This document shows positions 42,261 to 51,024 of a DNA stretch of 64,000 bases, piece after piece. A program made the translations under genes and the position numbers. Origin of the DNA: a virus; IMG/VR virus record IMGVR_UViG_3300032046_000005, positions 51,633 through 115,632 of that record. One strand, 5' to 3'. Position 1 is the first letter of the stretch; every line of letters starts with the position of its first letter. Under the pieces are notes generated by a model. It saw nothing but the letters and a program-made list of their open reading frames with translations. It made no database searches and was not told the origin of the DNA.

Positions 42261-42869
42261 TCACCAATATGCAAACTCATTCTTATAGTTTGGAAAGTTC
42301 TTTTTCATGTATTCTTTACATGATTCTCGCTCTTTATCGTCAAAACAACCTTTTTCAACTATTTCAGTTTTGAATAATATGTTATCATTAACAGTATCAA
42401 CACAAATCACATATTTTTGCAAGTTGTGAAAATTATTAGGTTCTACAAACTTATCTTGTATTGCATATCTGCATAAAAAACAAATAAACGCATTACAATC
42501 ATAAAACGCACCTTTATAAAAAAAATTAGCCCGTTTTCTGTTTTTATCGTCAATCAAATTGTTCCACATCGAATGTTCTGTATTTTCAATTCTCCAACCT
42601 TCAGGCAATTTCACTTCAAAAAACAAATCATCATATTCCTTGATTATCTCAATGTCTAATTTTTCATATGCTTTTTTGATATCAGTATAACCCAAGTGCT
42701 TTCTTTCGTAAGGGTTATATTTCTTAGGCAATAATTGAAATTCCTTCACTTTCTTTTGTTCTCGTTTCTCTTGGTTCTCAATCGTTTGAGGAATGTTTTT
42801 TGTTGTCATTCCTTCAGTAAATACTTCTAAAAAACCTTCTTCTTTTTTATCATTTTTCATGTCTTTCAT
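42261..42869 (-). CDS. Hypothetical protein
   Basis: 202 residues. Charged N-terminus, then KKYNPYERKHLGYTDIKKAYE and a cysteine-containing domain (FYDCNAFICFLCRYAI). Preceded by a TTTAAATATT box about 22-32 bp upstream on the minus strand, so it is the first gene of a three-gene unit ending with the RNA ligase. Confidence 0.55.
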   Translation of the reverse strand: MKDMKNDKKEEGFLEVFTEGMTTKNIPQTIENQEKREQKKVKEFQLLPKKYNPYERKHLGYTDIKKAYEKLDIEIIKEYDDLFFEVKLPEGWRIENTEHSMWNNLIDDKNRKRANFFYKGAFYDCNAFICFLCRYAIQDKFVEPNNFHNLQKYVICVDTVNDNILFKTEIVEKGCFDDKERESCKEYMKKNFPNYKNEFAYW

Positions 42870-42955
42870 GATTTATATATACAATTTATAATATTTAAAC
42901 TTTTTTAATAATAAATAAAAAAAATAAAAAAAAGATTATTTCAAATATTCATTTA

Positions 42956-43300
42956 TTATCTTTTAGTTCTATGACCAAGTCCACAGCAACAACAACAAAT
43001 CAATGCAAAACAACCCACGATAAGTATTCCAATCCAAGCAATTGATGTCGACAACATTTCGTTAAATCCAAGTCCAATTCCCATGTCTCTTACAACATTC
43101 CATAAAAACACGAAAAATAGAACAACAAAAATTATTCCTATAATTATTGCCATCAACAATAAAATAAATCCTATGTTTTCCATCATAAAACTTGAAAACT
43201 TATGCAAACCATTTTTTAGTTTTCCATAAAACTGTTTCAATATCATTTTTATTTTTTCTATATATCGTTGTATTGTAGTTTTCTTTTCAACTTCTGTCAT
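42956..43300 (-). CDS. Two-TM membrane protein with Cys-rich C-terminus
   Basis: 114 residues. FILLLMAIIIGIIFVVLFF and IAWIGILIVGCFALICCCC are membrane segments; the latter runs into six consecutive or near-consecutive cysteines. The N-terminal 40 residues are basic and helical, probably cytosolic. Follows another membrane gene by 4 bp. Confidence 0.6.
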   Translation of the reverse strand: MTEVEKKTTIQRYIEKIKMILKQFYGKLKNGLHKFSSFMMENIGFILLLMAIIIGIIFVVLFFVFLWNVVRDMGIGLGFNEMLSTSIAWIGILIVGCFALICCCCCGLGHRTKR

Positions 43301-43304
43301 TTAT

Positions 43305-43508
43305 TCATACCTCTAAAATTTCCATTTTTTCAAGAATAGCAAAAATACCTATTATTATGATTATATAAATCAAAATTGTTAGAAAAAGATATTCGATCCA
43401 AGTATTGTCATTAAACTCTTTATATGTACATACAATAAGAACTGGAAACAAAATCAATATAAAAACAACCAAACCTATTGCAATCCATAATAATATTTCT
43501 ATAAACAT
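43305..43508 (-). CDS. Two-TM small membrane protein (67 aa)
   Basis: Segments ILLWIAIGLVVFILILFPVL and YLFLTILIYIIIIIGIFAI span the protein. It is the first gene of a pair with 42956-43300. A membrane or exit role is possible but not shown. Confidence 0.6.
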   Translation of the reverse strand: MFIEILLWIAIGLVVFILILFPVLIVCTYKEFNDNTWIEYLFLTILIYIIIIIGIFAILEKMEILEV

Positions 43509-43603
43509 TTCATATCATTTTTGTTAAATTTTTATATTGCTTAATAAATATCTTTCTTTTTATATAAATTTAACTTTTTTTATTGATCAAAATCAAAAGA
43601 AAA

Positions 43604-43614
43604 CATTTAAATAT
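43604..43614 (+). promoter_or_regulatory. TATA box for the large Cys-rich protein
   Basis: CATTTAAATAT about 65-75 bp before ATG 43679, implying a leader of roughly 40 nt that includes AAAAGTGAAAAAATG. Confidence 0.6.
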
Positions 43615-43678
43615 TTATAATTATTATATATATTAAAATCAAATTATGATTAAACAATAAAAAATAAAAAGTGAAAAA

Positions 43679-46261
43679 ATGGCAAATACATTACTAAATG
43701 ATACAAATAATAACTCGATAGCAAAAAGAACTTATGAAAGTTGTATTTGTTGCGATAATTATGTAGGAATTGAAGATTCATGCGCATTATATCCTTTAAT
43801 TCGTATAAAAATAATCAATATCATTCATCCTTGTGGTCATTGTGATGACAATTTTAACAAACTTACTATCGATCAAGCAGAACAAATCAAGTCAAAAGTT
43901 CTAAACAATCCAAACAAGAAATCGTTTCAAGATCTCTACAATGAAGTTGTTAATGTGAAAAACGAAGATTGTAAAACTTGCATAAATTATTGTAATACTA
44001 ATACTACAAACAAATACTGTAATTATTATAAAGATTCTAACGATGAAAATCAAAGTCGATATTTTCTTGTTAATAGTATCATAAAACCTTGCAAACATTA
44101 CAATATAAAATTCAATTTTACTAAAGAAGAAGCAATTAAAATTTGTGTAGCTTTGAATTCAAGTTCAACTCCAAAAAAAACATTCGAACAAATCATCAAC
44201 GAAGTCAAGAATCAAACAGAAAATTGTAGATCTTGTAAAAATTATCATGACGAAAGTGGAGGAGCCGAATTTTGTAAACTTTATTACGATAAAGATCATC
44301 CGGAAAAAACGTTATTCGTGGGATTGACTGCAATTACTAAACCTTGCGGATATCATGGATTAGAATTTGGATTTCCAGAATCAGATGCGAAAAAAATTCA
44401 AGATGCTTTATTAGATAATCATACATTCCATCAGAAAAAGAAATCGATGCATCAAATCATCCGAGAAACGAGAGAACAAATCATTAATGAAAAAAACACG
44501 CAAAAATCTTGTAAAGATTGTAAGCATTTAAATGATAAGAATTATTGCGATCATTTAAATCATGTTCCTTTTTTACCTGAATACATTTGTATCAGTTTTG
44601 AACAATCAAAAGAAAGTGAACAACTAAAAGAAAACAAAACAAACGAACATTTCGTTTGTTTTGGATGTTCTTATTTTGGTCACAAATATGAAAATACAAT
44701 TCTACAACGATATTGTTACCACGATGGTATCATAATATATAATTCTATTGATTCTTGTGAACATTTTAGTTATTTCAAACAAAAATTAAATTCAGAACAA
44801 AAAGTCCGTTGTATTGATTGCAAGTTCCATCAAATTGAAAATGATAACGGTAAAATACAATCTTATTGTGGGAATATTAATGCTCCTTCTCGAAATGGTA
44901 AACTTTCTCAATCTAATATGTTTTCCGCGTGTTATATGTTTGAACAAAAATCAAAAGAACCAAGCAATGAATCTTGTATCAAATGTGGTTATTTTCAATC
45001 CAATTACATAATACCAAACTATTCAGATAATGATCCACACGAATATTGTCACTGTTCGCATCAAAGAGCATATTGTTTTGATAGTGAAACTTTACATTGT
45101 GATTCTTTCGTTCCCAAATTCGTTCGAAAAAATCTTCCAAAACACGAAACGATATGTTTCAAATGCAATCATTACAAACGCCCATTGTCGTCTTTAAACA
45201 CTGGATCGTATTGGTGTCAACAGTATAGTGGTTATGTATATCCGGAAAAAAAAACCGTTTGCTCGTCTTTCGAACAAAAAAACAATTCCTTACTAAATTC
45301 AATCAAACAAGACCAAAAAAAAGAATTCAACCAAATAAAAAAAGAAATCAACGAATTCAACGCTAAAAAACAACAAGAAAAATTAACTTGCAACAAGTGT
45401 CAACACTTTACCGGACATGTTGATGAATCAGCAGTTTGTAATCTTAAAGGAAAAAATTTGGAAAATAAAGGTAAATGTAGAATTTGTATTGACTTCAAGC
45501 AATTCGAACGACCTAAAACTCCTGAACAAATCAACCAAGAAAAATTAATCGATGAGCAAATCAAATCAGTAAAGAAATCAATAGAACAACAAACTGGTAT
45601 TATAAACAATCTTTTTGTTGACAATAAAACATTTCAAGATCAAAATAAAAAATTACAAAAAAATGAGGTAAAAAAAATGTACAAATCATTGCCTGAAATC
45701 AAGAAACTCCAAGAAGAACAAAAACACGCAGTCGAACAACTTCACGACAATGTTCAAATCAAACAAACTCAAGTTGAAATTTCCAAAATCAAAAAACGCA
45801 TCGACGAAGTCAAGGAACAACGCGGGAAAATTATAAAAAACTTACGAAAAGACATTGTTTTTGATGTTTTATGTGATGCTATTGATCATTGGCTTAAACA
45901 TAAGCACACGACAAATAAATTTAAAGAATATATCAAAGAAAAAAAGATTTTGAAACGAAAAGAATTCAAGACGTTTTTACAATTAGACTTTTATTCAGAT
46001 GATATAAAATTTAAACATGTTGATGGAAATCCTGTTAATTATACGAAAGAAAATTGGGATCTCGTGATAAAATTCGTAAATATTATCATACAAAAACAAA
46101 ATGAATTTCTTAGAATTGAAGAAAAAAAAGAACTTTGTAAGCTGACTCGATGCTTAGACAACATTGATGGTTCAAATCCTTGTAAACACATCTGTGAACA
46201 GTGTGGCATTGAGAATCCCATTGAAGCCTTGTTTTGTTCAAATTGCGGAGTTAAACTCTAA
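43679..46261 (+). CDS. Giant multi-cysteine zinc-repeat protein with C-terminal zinc ribbon
   Basis: 860 residues. The first 540 residues carry about ten Cys units of form CxxC-x2-[YFH]...C-x2-Y, in two flavours: longer modules ending in I.KPC.HYN..F.F...EA (four near the start) and short CxxCx..Fx...YC modules. A Gln/Lys/Glu coiled coil follows (about 530-720), then a helical region, then CEQCGIENPIEALFCSNCG, a classic zinc ribbon. The paralogue at 48747 shares the modules, coiled coil and C-terminal ribbon. I find no known family. Probably a DNA- or RNA-binding scaffold or virion/regulatory protein. Confidence 0.65.
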   Translation: MANTLLNDTNNNSIAKRTYESCICCDNYVGIEDSCALYPLIRIKIINIIHPCGHCDDNFNKLTIDQAEQIKSKVLNNPNKKSFQDLYNEVVNVKNEDCKTCINYCNTNTTNKYCNYYKDSNDENQSRYFLVNSIIKPCKHYNIKFNFTKEEAIKICVALNSSSTPKKTFEQIINEVKNQTENCRSCKNYHDESGGAEFCKLYYDKDHPEKTLFVGLTAITKPCGYHGLEFGFPESDAKKIQDALLDNHTFHQKKKSMHQIIRETREQIINEKNTQKSCKDCKHLNDKNYCDHLNHVPFLPEYICISFEQSKESEQLKENKTNEHFVCFGCSYFGHKYENTILQRYCYHDGIIIYNSIDSCEHFSYFKQKLNSEQKVRCIDCKFHQIENDNGKIQSYCGNINAPSRNGKLSQSNMFSACYMFEQKSKEPSNESCIKCGYFQSNYIIPNYSDNDPHEYCHCSHQRAYCFDSETLHCDSFVPKFVRKNLPKHETICFKCNHYKRPLSSLNTGSYWCQQYSGYVYPEKKTVCSSFEQKNNSLLNSIKQDQKKEFNQIKKEINEFNAKKQQEKLTCNKCQHFTGHVDESAVCNLKGKNLENKGKCRICIDFKQFERPKTPEQINQEKLIDEQIKSVKKSIEQQTGIINNLFVDNKTFQDQNKKLQKNEVKKMYKSLPEIKKLQEEQKHAVEQLHDNVQIKQTQVEISKIKKRIDEVKEQRGKIIKNLRKDIVFDVLCDAIDHWLKHKHTTNKFKEYIKEKKILKRKEFKTFLQLDFYSDDIKFKHVDGNPVNYTKENWDLVIKFVNIIIQKQNEFLRIEEKKELCKLTRCLDNIDGSNPCKHICEQCGIENPIEALFCSNCGVKL

Positions 46262-46270
46262 ATTCTAAAT

Positions 46271-46292
46271 TTATTTTTTTTATTTTTTTTTT
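46271..46292 (+). terminator. Oligo-T terminator
   Basis: Three T runs interrupted by single A bases directly after the stop at 46261, typical of archaeal intrinsic termination. Confidence 0.5.
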
Positions 46293-46298
46293 GTAAAA

Positions 46299-46309
46299 CT
46301 TTAAATGTT
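46299..46309 (+). promoter_or_regulatory. TATA box
   Basis: CTTTAAATGTT about 43-53 bp before ATG 46352. Confidence 0.5.
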
Positions 46310-46351
46310 TTTATTTCTTATTCTTAATTAAATATATTATAATGATAAAAA

Positions 46352-46513
46352 ATGACCGGATTTACAAAAGCAATTGATAATGTGATTTGTTGTTTGAAAA
46401 CTGAAGAAATACTCTCAATTGACGAAATTTACAAACTCAATGAATTACAAAAAGAAATAAGTAATACGTTTCTTGAAATCATAAAATCAAAAAATAAAGT
46501 GATTGATGAATAA
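46352..46513 (+). CDS. Small helical protein (53 aa) coupled to RNA ligase
   Basis: Starts MTGFTKAIDNVICCLKTEE; its TAA shares a base with the ATG of the RNA ligase (TAATG). Helical, otherwise unremarkable. The coupling suggests a small partner or regulator of the ligase. Confidence 0.55.
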   Translation: MTGFTKAIDNVICCLKTEEILSIDEIYKLNELQKEISNTFLEIIKSKNKVIDE

Positions 46514-47412
46514 TGGGTTATCTTGAAATCGAAAACTTATACAAGGATCAATGTGTTTTGATGTTCAAAAAATTATGGGCAACTGAAAAGATAGATGGAA
46601 CAAGTGCTCATATTCATTATAACGGAGAAAAAACAGTGACATATTTTTCTGGAGGAGGATCTCATGACTTGTTCATAAAGTTGTTTGATCAAGAAAAAAT
46701 ACTAAATACAATGCAAGAACTTTTCGGAAGCAAAAAAGTAACATTATATGGAGAATTCTACGGAGGCAAGATTCAAAAGAGAAGTTATATGTATGGATTG
46801 AAATCAGACTTCATACTTTTTGACATTCAAGTTGACAATGCTTGGTTATCGTTTGATAAAGTTGTTGAATTAGGCAAAAAATTCAATCTTGATGTAGTTG
46901 AATCTGAAATAATAGATTCAACAGTTGAAGAAATCGAACGAGTAGCAAAAAAAACATCTGCTTTAGCTCTAAAAAAAGGTATGGGAGAACACTTGCGAGA
47001 AGGCATTGTTTTGCATCCGTTAATAGAAGTTGTATGCAATAATGGTAATCGTGTGATCGCAAAATACCGGAACGATGTATCAAACGAAACTAAAACTCCT
47101 AGACCAATCGCCGATCCTGAAAAATTGAAAGTTTTACAAGAAGCAAAAGCAATTGCAGACGAATGGGTCACACCTAATCGCTTGAATCATGTCCTGAACA
47201 AATTAGCTTCCGAACAAAAAATTAACGTTGAAACCATCAATAAAAAAGATACATCTACAGTAATTCAAGGAATGATCGACGACGTTATAAAAGAATCTAA
47301 AAACGAAATCGTTGATTCAAACGAAGCTAAAAAAGAAATTGGAGTAAAAACCCACGAAATATTCTTTGAATACTTGAAAACCGAATTTCTAGAAAAAAAC
47401 AAACAAATTTAA
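46513..47412 (+). CDS. RNA ligase, Rnl2-like
   Basis: 299 residues. Motif I ATEKIDGTSAHI near residue 26, motif III TLYGEFYGGKI, motif IIIa FILFDIQV, motif IV REGIVLHPL, motif V VIAKYRND. This set matches Rnl2/RNA-editing-type ligases, which seal nicks in duplex RNA. The C-terminal 80 residues form a helical domain. It differs clearly from the ligase at 40844-41962. With the tRNA genes nearby, repair of cleaved tRNA is a natural hypothesis. Confidence 0.82.
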   Translation: MGYLEIENLYKDQCVLMFKKLWATEKIDGTSAHIHYNGEKTVTYFSGGGSHDLFIKLFDQEKILNTMQELFGSKKVTLYGEFYGGKIQKRSYMYGLKSDFILFDIQVDNAWLSFDKVVELGKKFNLDVVESEIIDSTVEEIERVAKKTSALALKKGMGEHLREGIVLHPLIEVVCNNGNRVIAKYRNDVSNETKTPRPIADPEKLKVLQEAKAIADEWVTPNRLNHVLNKLASEQKINVETINKKDTSTVIQGMIDDVIKESKNEIVDSNEAKKEIGVKTHEIFFEYLKTEFLEKNKQI

Positions 47413-47416
47413 ATAC
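47405..47416 (+). promoter_or_regulatory. TATA box
   Basis: AATTTAAATACT overlaps the ligase stop and lies about 47-58 bp before ATG 47463. Confidence 0.5.
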
Positions 47417-47462
47417 TTTTAATTATTATATATATCAAACATATTAAAAAAAGTGAGAATGA

Positions 47463-47972
47463 ATGAGAGACAGACATTTATATGCATTATTAGTTTTTAG
47501 TTTAGTTTTTTTCGAGACATCAATGATATTATTCATGATTGCATTGTTCTATCTTTTAGAAGTATCAGGAATGATAAACGGCATAGCATTATTCATGCTG
47601 TTTCCAATAATTTTTGGAGGAGCATTTTATTATATATTATTAGAAGAAGTTTATAATGAATCTAATATGGTCAATGGAGAAACGCACCAAATATACAAAG
47701 CAAACAAACAAATCAAGAAACTCGAACTCAAGAAACAATTCCTCGAAAACAAGCAAAAACATGACTCCAAGGTTCAAGAACTCAAAAATAAAATCAAACA
47801 AATAAAAAACGAAATGAATCCGTTTGAAGAAGGATCGTTTTTCCACGCCAAAAAGAACGATAAATTTTCAAAATCAGTAAAACTATGTCTAACTTGTAAA
47901 TCGCTCAATCACTCCGAAGCTATGTATTGTTCTCAATGTGGTTCAGTAAAGTTTTCTAATATAATATATTAA
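47463..47972 (+). CDS. Membrane protein with coiled coil and C-terminal zinc ribbon
   Basis: 169 residues. Two membrane segments (LLVFSLVFFETSMILFMIAL; GIALFMLFPIIFGGAFYYI), a Lys-rich coiled coil (80-115), then CLTCKSLNHSEAMYCSQCG. The ribbon resembles those ending the large Cys proteins on either side, so the ribbon may be a shared docking module. Confidence 0.65.
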   Translation: MRDRHLYALLVFSLVFFETSMILFMIALFYLLEVSGMINGIALFMLFPIIFGGAFYYILLEEVYNESNMVNGETHQIYKANKQIKKLELKKQFLENKQKHDSKVQELKNKIKQIKNEMNPFEEGSFFHAKKNDKFSKSVKLCLTCKSLNHSEAMYCSQCGSVKFSNIIY

Positions 47973-47995
47973 TTTTTTTATTTTTTTTTATTTTT
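47973..47995 (+). terminator. Oligo-T terminator
   Basis: T runs of 7, 9 and 5 bases right after the stop at 47972. Confidence 0.5.
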
Positions 47996-48001
47996 ACAAT
48001 A

Positions 48002-48012
48002 ACTTTAAATAT
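48002..48012 (+). promoter_or_regulatory. TATA box
   Basis: ACTTTAAATAT about 21-31 bp before ATG 48033; supports that start over the earlier one at 48015. Confidence 0.6.
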
Positions 48013-48032
48013 GTTTGAAAATTATATTCTTT

Positions 48033-48215
48033 ATGAAAGTATCAACAATATGTATATTTTTAATGATTACTTTAAGAATCGTGTTAATGATTCTATATTT
48101 TACTAAAATTATTACTCGCGAAACGTTTGAATTTGACACTCTTTCAGACACGTTATATTTAGGAATACTAGCAATCGTGTTTGCAATCAAAGAATTAAGG
48201 GAGAACGACGATTAA
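48033..48215 (+). CDS. Small membrane protein (60 aa)
   Basis: Starts MKVSTICIFLMITLRIVLMILYF (read as one hydrophobic segment), then a second hydrophobic helix near YLGILAIVFAI and an acidic end. ATG 48215 of the next gene overlaps its stop. Confidence 0.55.
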   Translation: MKVSTICIFLMITLRIVLMILYFTKIITRETFEFDTLSDTLYLGILAIVFAIKELRENDD

Positions 48216-48745
48216 TGTTTCCATCTAATACTCTCAAGCGAACCAATTTTTCAAACATCGTGGTTGAAAATCCTGAATGTGACATCTACATCGAAAAAGA
48301 ACTCAAAGAAGCAGGTCTTGAAACTTCATCTGGTCATGACAATTGGAAGTTGTTTGATAGAACACGATATATGAAATATGAAGACAAATATTATGAAGAT
48401 CACGATAGACGATTATATCATATTCAATCAGAAGTTCCTTATCATATCGTGGGGAAATATAACCAATTCATATTTGAACGTGCTTGGTATTATTATGTTG
48501 TTAATGGTAATGTTCCTCTTGAAGTTGCCAAAGAACTTTATTCAAATCCAATAGGCAGAATCGATATTCGTGTTGGTGGCGATTGTTCTTGTCCTCCTCC
48601 AAACTATACTGTTTACACATATCATATCGATTCTCAAGAAGGTTTGAACTTGTTTGTTTCTACCATCAAAAAATATAACCTTTCCGGACACGAATCAGAT
48701 TTTCACGATAAAAGAAAAATTAGACAAAATAATGAGGTAAAATAA
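48215..48745 (+). CDS. Hypothetical protein
   Basis: 176 residues, Tyr/His/Asp-rich with YHIVGKYNQFIFERAWYYYV and GGDCSCPPPNYTVYTYHI. No motif I recognise. It lies in an operon with a membrane protein before it and a Cys-repeat protein after it. Confidence 0.55.
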   Translation: MFPSNTLKRTNFSNIVVENPECDIYIEKELKEAGLETSSGHDNWKLFDRTRYMKYEDKYYEDHDRRLYHIQSEVPYHIVGKYNQFIFERAWYYYVVNGNVPLEVAKELYSNPIGRIDIRVGGDCSCPPPNYTVYTYHIDSQEGLNLFVSTIKKYNLSGHESDFHDKRKIRQNNEVK

Positions 48746-48746
48746 A

Positions 48747-50018
48747 ATGTTTACAATATGTGATGGATGTAAGAATTTAAGATGTTGTGATGGATGTAAG
48801 AATTTAAGAGGAGATTGTTGTTATTTATTAGATAAACCTCAAATATCTGTTTGTCTTAATGTATCATATGTTCTTGCAGTATGTAATTGTTATAATTTTA
48901 CTTTTACGTTTAATCAAGAAGAAGCTGAAGAAGTTTCAAAAAAACTTATTACTCAATACAACGAACACCAAAAGAATCCTAATAGCATAAGAGACACTTT
49001 CAGAAGTATCATAAAACAAGTCAAAAACAAGGATAAAGAAAATTGTGAATCGTGTTCTAATAAAATACTTCGTGTTTGTTATTTATATAATAAACAAGGA
49101 ATTGGTTTAAATTTACCTTTAAAAAATGTAATTAAACCTTGTAATCATTATAATAAACCGTTTGATTTATCGTTTGAACAATCTTCTAAAGTTAAAGAAA
49201 AATGCGAAAAAAATGATCAAAACAAATCGTTAGAAGAGATCGTGAACGATGTGAAATTACAATCAAAAGAAAAACTCATAAAAGAAATATCAAAAATGTG
49301 TGGTTTATCTGAAGAAATGTTTGCTAATTATACTTTACAAAATTTAACTGATTATAAGAATGCATTAATAAAACAAAAAGAAGCGTTAGATACAAACCGT
49401 TTGATATTAACTCCAAAAGAAGATAAATTATATTGTGATATTTACGAATGGCAAAAGGAAGAATCGACCAAAGAGAAGATTGAACGCTTGGAAAAAAGCA
49501 TTCAAGAAGTTAAGGACAAGAGAAAGAAAATACTCGAAAATCTTTACAATCAGATCGAAAAGAAGATATTAAATGGCGAAGTTTTAGAAGACGGTTTTGT
49601 TAACTATGTTATCTCAACAGAAAATAACCTCGCTAACAAATTAATATTATCAAGAAAATCTAGAAGGAAACTAAAAAAGAGCATTAAAAAATTAAATTTT
49701 ATTTTAAATCATTTTTTAGTTGAAAAATCTCCTTCTCGGTACAAGAGGTTTTTCTATGATGATATAACAGAAATATATAGAGATTTAACGGAAGATTTGC
49801 ATCAAGACGAATGGGATAAATTACTTAAACTATTACATTTAATCTTGAAGTATCAATTGCCTTATCTTGAAATAAAGGAAAAGAAAGAACTTTGTAGACT
49901 AACCAAATGTTGGGATGAATTGGACAGTTCTAATTCTTGTAAATACACTTGCGAAAAGTGTGGTAAGGTAAATGCTACAGATGCTAACTATTGCGCGGAG
50001 TGTGGAAGCAAGTTATGA
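48747..50018 (+). CDS. Multi-cysteine zinc-repeat protein, paralogue of 43679-46261
   Basis: 423 residues. N-terminal CDGCKNLRCCDGCKNLR is an exact tandem duplication at DNA level (27-bp period). It then has CESCSNKI..VCYLY and VIKPCNHYNKPFDL modules like those of the 860-residue paralogue, a coiled coil, and CEKCGKVNATDANYCAECG at the end. ATGA overlap with the following zinc gene. Function unknown; see the paralogue for the shared layout. Confidence 0.65.
   Translation: MFTICDGCKNLRCCDGCKNLRGDCCYLLDKPQISVCLNVSYVLAVCNCYNFTFTFNQEEAEEVSKKLITQYNEHQKNPNSIRDTFRSIIKQVKNKDKENCESCSNKILRVCYLYNKQGIGLNLPLKNVIKPCNHYNKPFDLSFEQSSKVKEKCEKNDQNKSLEEIVNDVKLQSKEKLIKEISKMCGLSEEMFANYTLQNLTDYKNALIKQKEALDTNRLILTPKEDKLYCDIYEWQKEESTKEKIERLEKSIQEVKDKRKKILENLYNQIEKKILNGEVLEDGFVNYVISTENNLANKLILSRKSRRKLKKSIKKLNFILNHFLVEKSPSRYKRFFYDDITEIYRDLTEDLHQDEWDKLLKLLHLILKYQLPYLEIKEKKELCRLTKCWDELDSSNSCKYTCEKCGKVNATDANYCAECGSKL
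48759..48809 (+). repeat. 27-bp tandem duplication inside the Cys-repeat gene
   Basis: A 24-base unit starting TGTGATGGATGTAAG occurs at 48759-48782 and 48786-48809, identical. It duplicates one CDGCKNLR zinc knuckle in frame, apparently a recent event. Confidence 0.85.
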
Positions 50019-50167
50019 AATGTCCTGTCTGTGGTCATTCACACGATGATAAATGGAACGATAAAATAAGAGATTTTGACGATCACGATACGGAAGAATT
50101 TATTGAATTATCTTTAAAAGGCTTATATGCGTGTCCAAATTGTAGTGTGGTAATATATGAAAACTAA
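50015..50167 (+). CDS. Small zinc-ribbon protein (50 aa)
   Basis: Starts MKCPVCGHSHDDKWNDKI and has ACPNCSVVIYEN at the end, a two-knuckle zinc ribbon split by an acidic helix. Coupled to the gene before it and overlaps the next by 11 bp. Confidence 0.6.
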   Translation: MKCPVCGHSHDDKWNDKIRDFDDHDTEEFIELSLKGLYACPNCSVVIYEN

Positions 50168-50345
50168 GAATAGCTTCATAGTAGTCTTGTATAGGATTTA
50201 CCATTGCTTTCACAAGATAAATTGCCAATATTTAGAAGAATCAAACCATATGTGTCGTTTTGATACTTATACTCACAACGGATACTTGTGGTGCAATAAT
50301 AAAGGAAAATGTTGTTTTAATCAAAATAACAAGAAAAATAAATAG
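50157..50345 (+). CDS. Small Cys-rich protein (62 aa)
   Basis: Contains YHCFHKINCQY, HMCRF and WCNNKGKCCF: a Cys/His pattern that could hold one or two metals. Translationally coupled upstream. Unassigned. Confidence 0.5.
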   Translation: MKTKNSFIVVLYRIYHCFHKINCQYLEESNHMCRFDTYTHNGYLWCNNKGKCCFNQNNKKNK

Positions 50346-50357
50346 AAGTAGAAAAAT

Positions 50358-50579
50358 ATGAACAAAGTAGAAATAAAAGAAAAAATTGAAAAATTAGCAA
50401 AAGAATACCACGAAATTTGTAGAGAAATGGTTAATCAACAAATAGGAATGATCACTAAACCTACTCAACCTTACATAGAATGGAACGCTTTAACCGAAGA
50501 ACAAAAAGAAGGAAGGCGATTCATTATTGAATCTTTGCTAGAAAAGTTCGTGATATATCCAAAAAAAACTAAGCAATAA
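50358..50579 (+). CDS. Small helical protein (73 aa)
   Basis: Helical start (EIKEKIEKLAKEYHEICREM), then a Pro-containing middle and LTEEQKEGRRFIIESLL. Last gene of this operon. Unknown. Confidence 0.5.
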   Translation: MNKVEIKEKIEKLAKEYHEICREMVNQQIGMITKPTQPYIEWNALTEEQKEGRRFIIESLLEKFVIYPKKTKQ

Positions 50580-50625
50580 TTAAATATTTAACATCTTTTT
50601 TTTCCTTTTTTTAATCTTTTCAAAA

Positions 50626-50636
50626 CATTTAAATAT
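50626..50636 (+). promoter_or_regulatory. TATA box
   Basis: CATTTAAATAT about 22-32 bp before ATG 50658. Confidence 0.6.
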
Positions 50637-50657
50637 ATCAAATTATATATATATATC

Positions 50658-50954
50658 ATGAAGATAAATTTTGATGTTAGTAAATTAACTGCAACAACTG
50701 AAGAACTAGACGAATTTTTCAAACATCCGTTCAAACAAACAAAAATATATAACTACACGTCTGGTTTAGAAATTACTGTTTTGATAAACAACCTGAAAAA
50801 ACCAAAACACCTTTTCCTATATGACGCGTCTCTTTCCGAAAGTAAATACGATAAAAAAATGTCAGTGTTCGCTTTCTGGACCAAGCGAAGAAAAATCTTC
50901 TGGATCGCAAACATCCGAAACAAGAGATATAAAGAAGAAAATTATTTACTTTAA
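50658..50954 (+). CDS. Small alpha/beta hypothetical protein (98 aa)
   Basis: Starts MKINFDVSKLTATTEELDEF; mid-part KIYNYTSGLEITVLINNL; basic C-terminus. Own promoter. No family. Confidence 0.5.
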   Translation: MKINFDVSKLTATTEELDEFFKHPFKQTKIYNYTSGLEITVLINNLKKPKHLFLYDASLSESKYDKKMSVFAFWTKRRKIFWIANIRNKRYKEENYLL

Positions 50955-50956
50955 TG

Positions 50957-50978
50957 TTTTTTTTTCCTTTTTTTTTTC
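50957..50978 (+). terminator. Oligo-T terminator
   Basis: Two long T runs separated by CC after the stop at 50954. Confidence 0.5.
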
Positions 50979-51024
50979 TAATTTTCCAAAACATTTAATT
51001 ATAATTATTCATTCATTATTTTAT

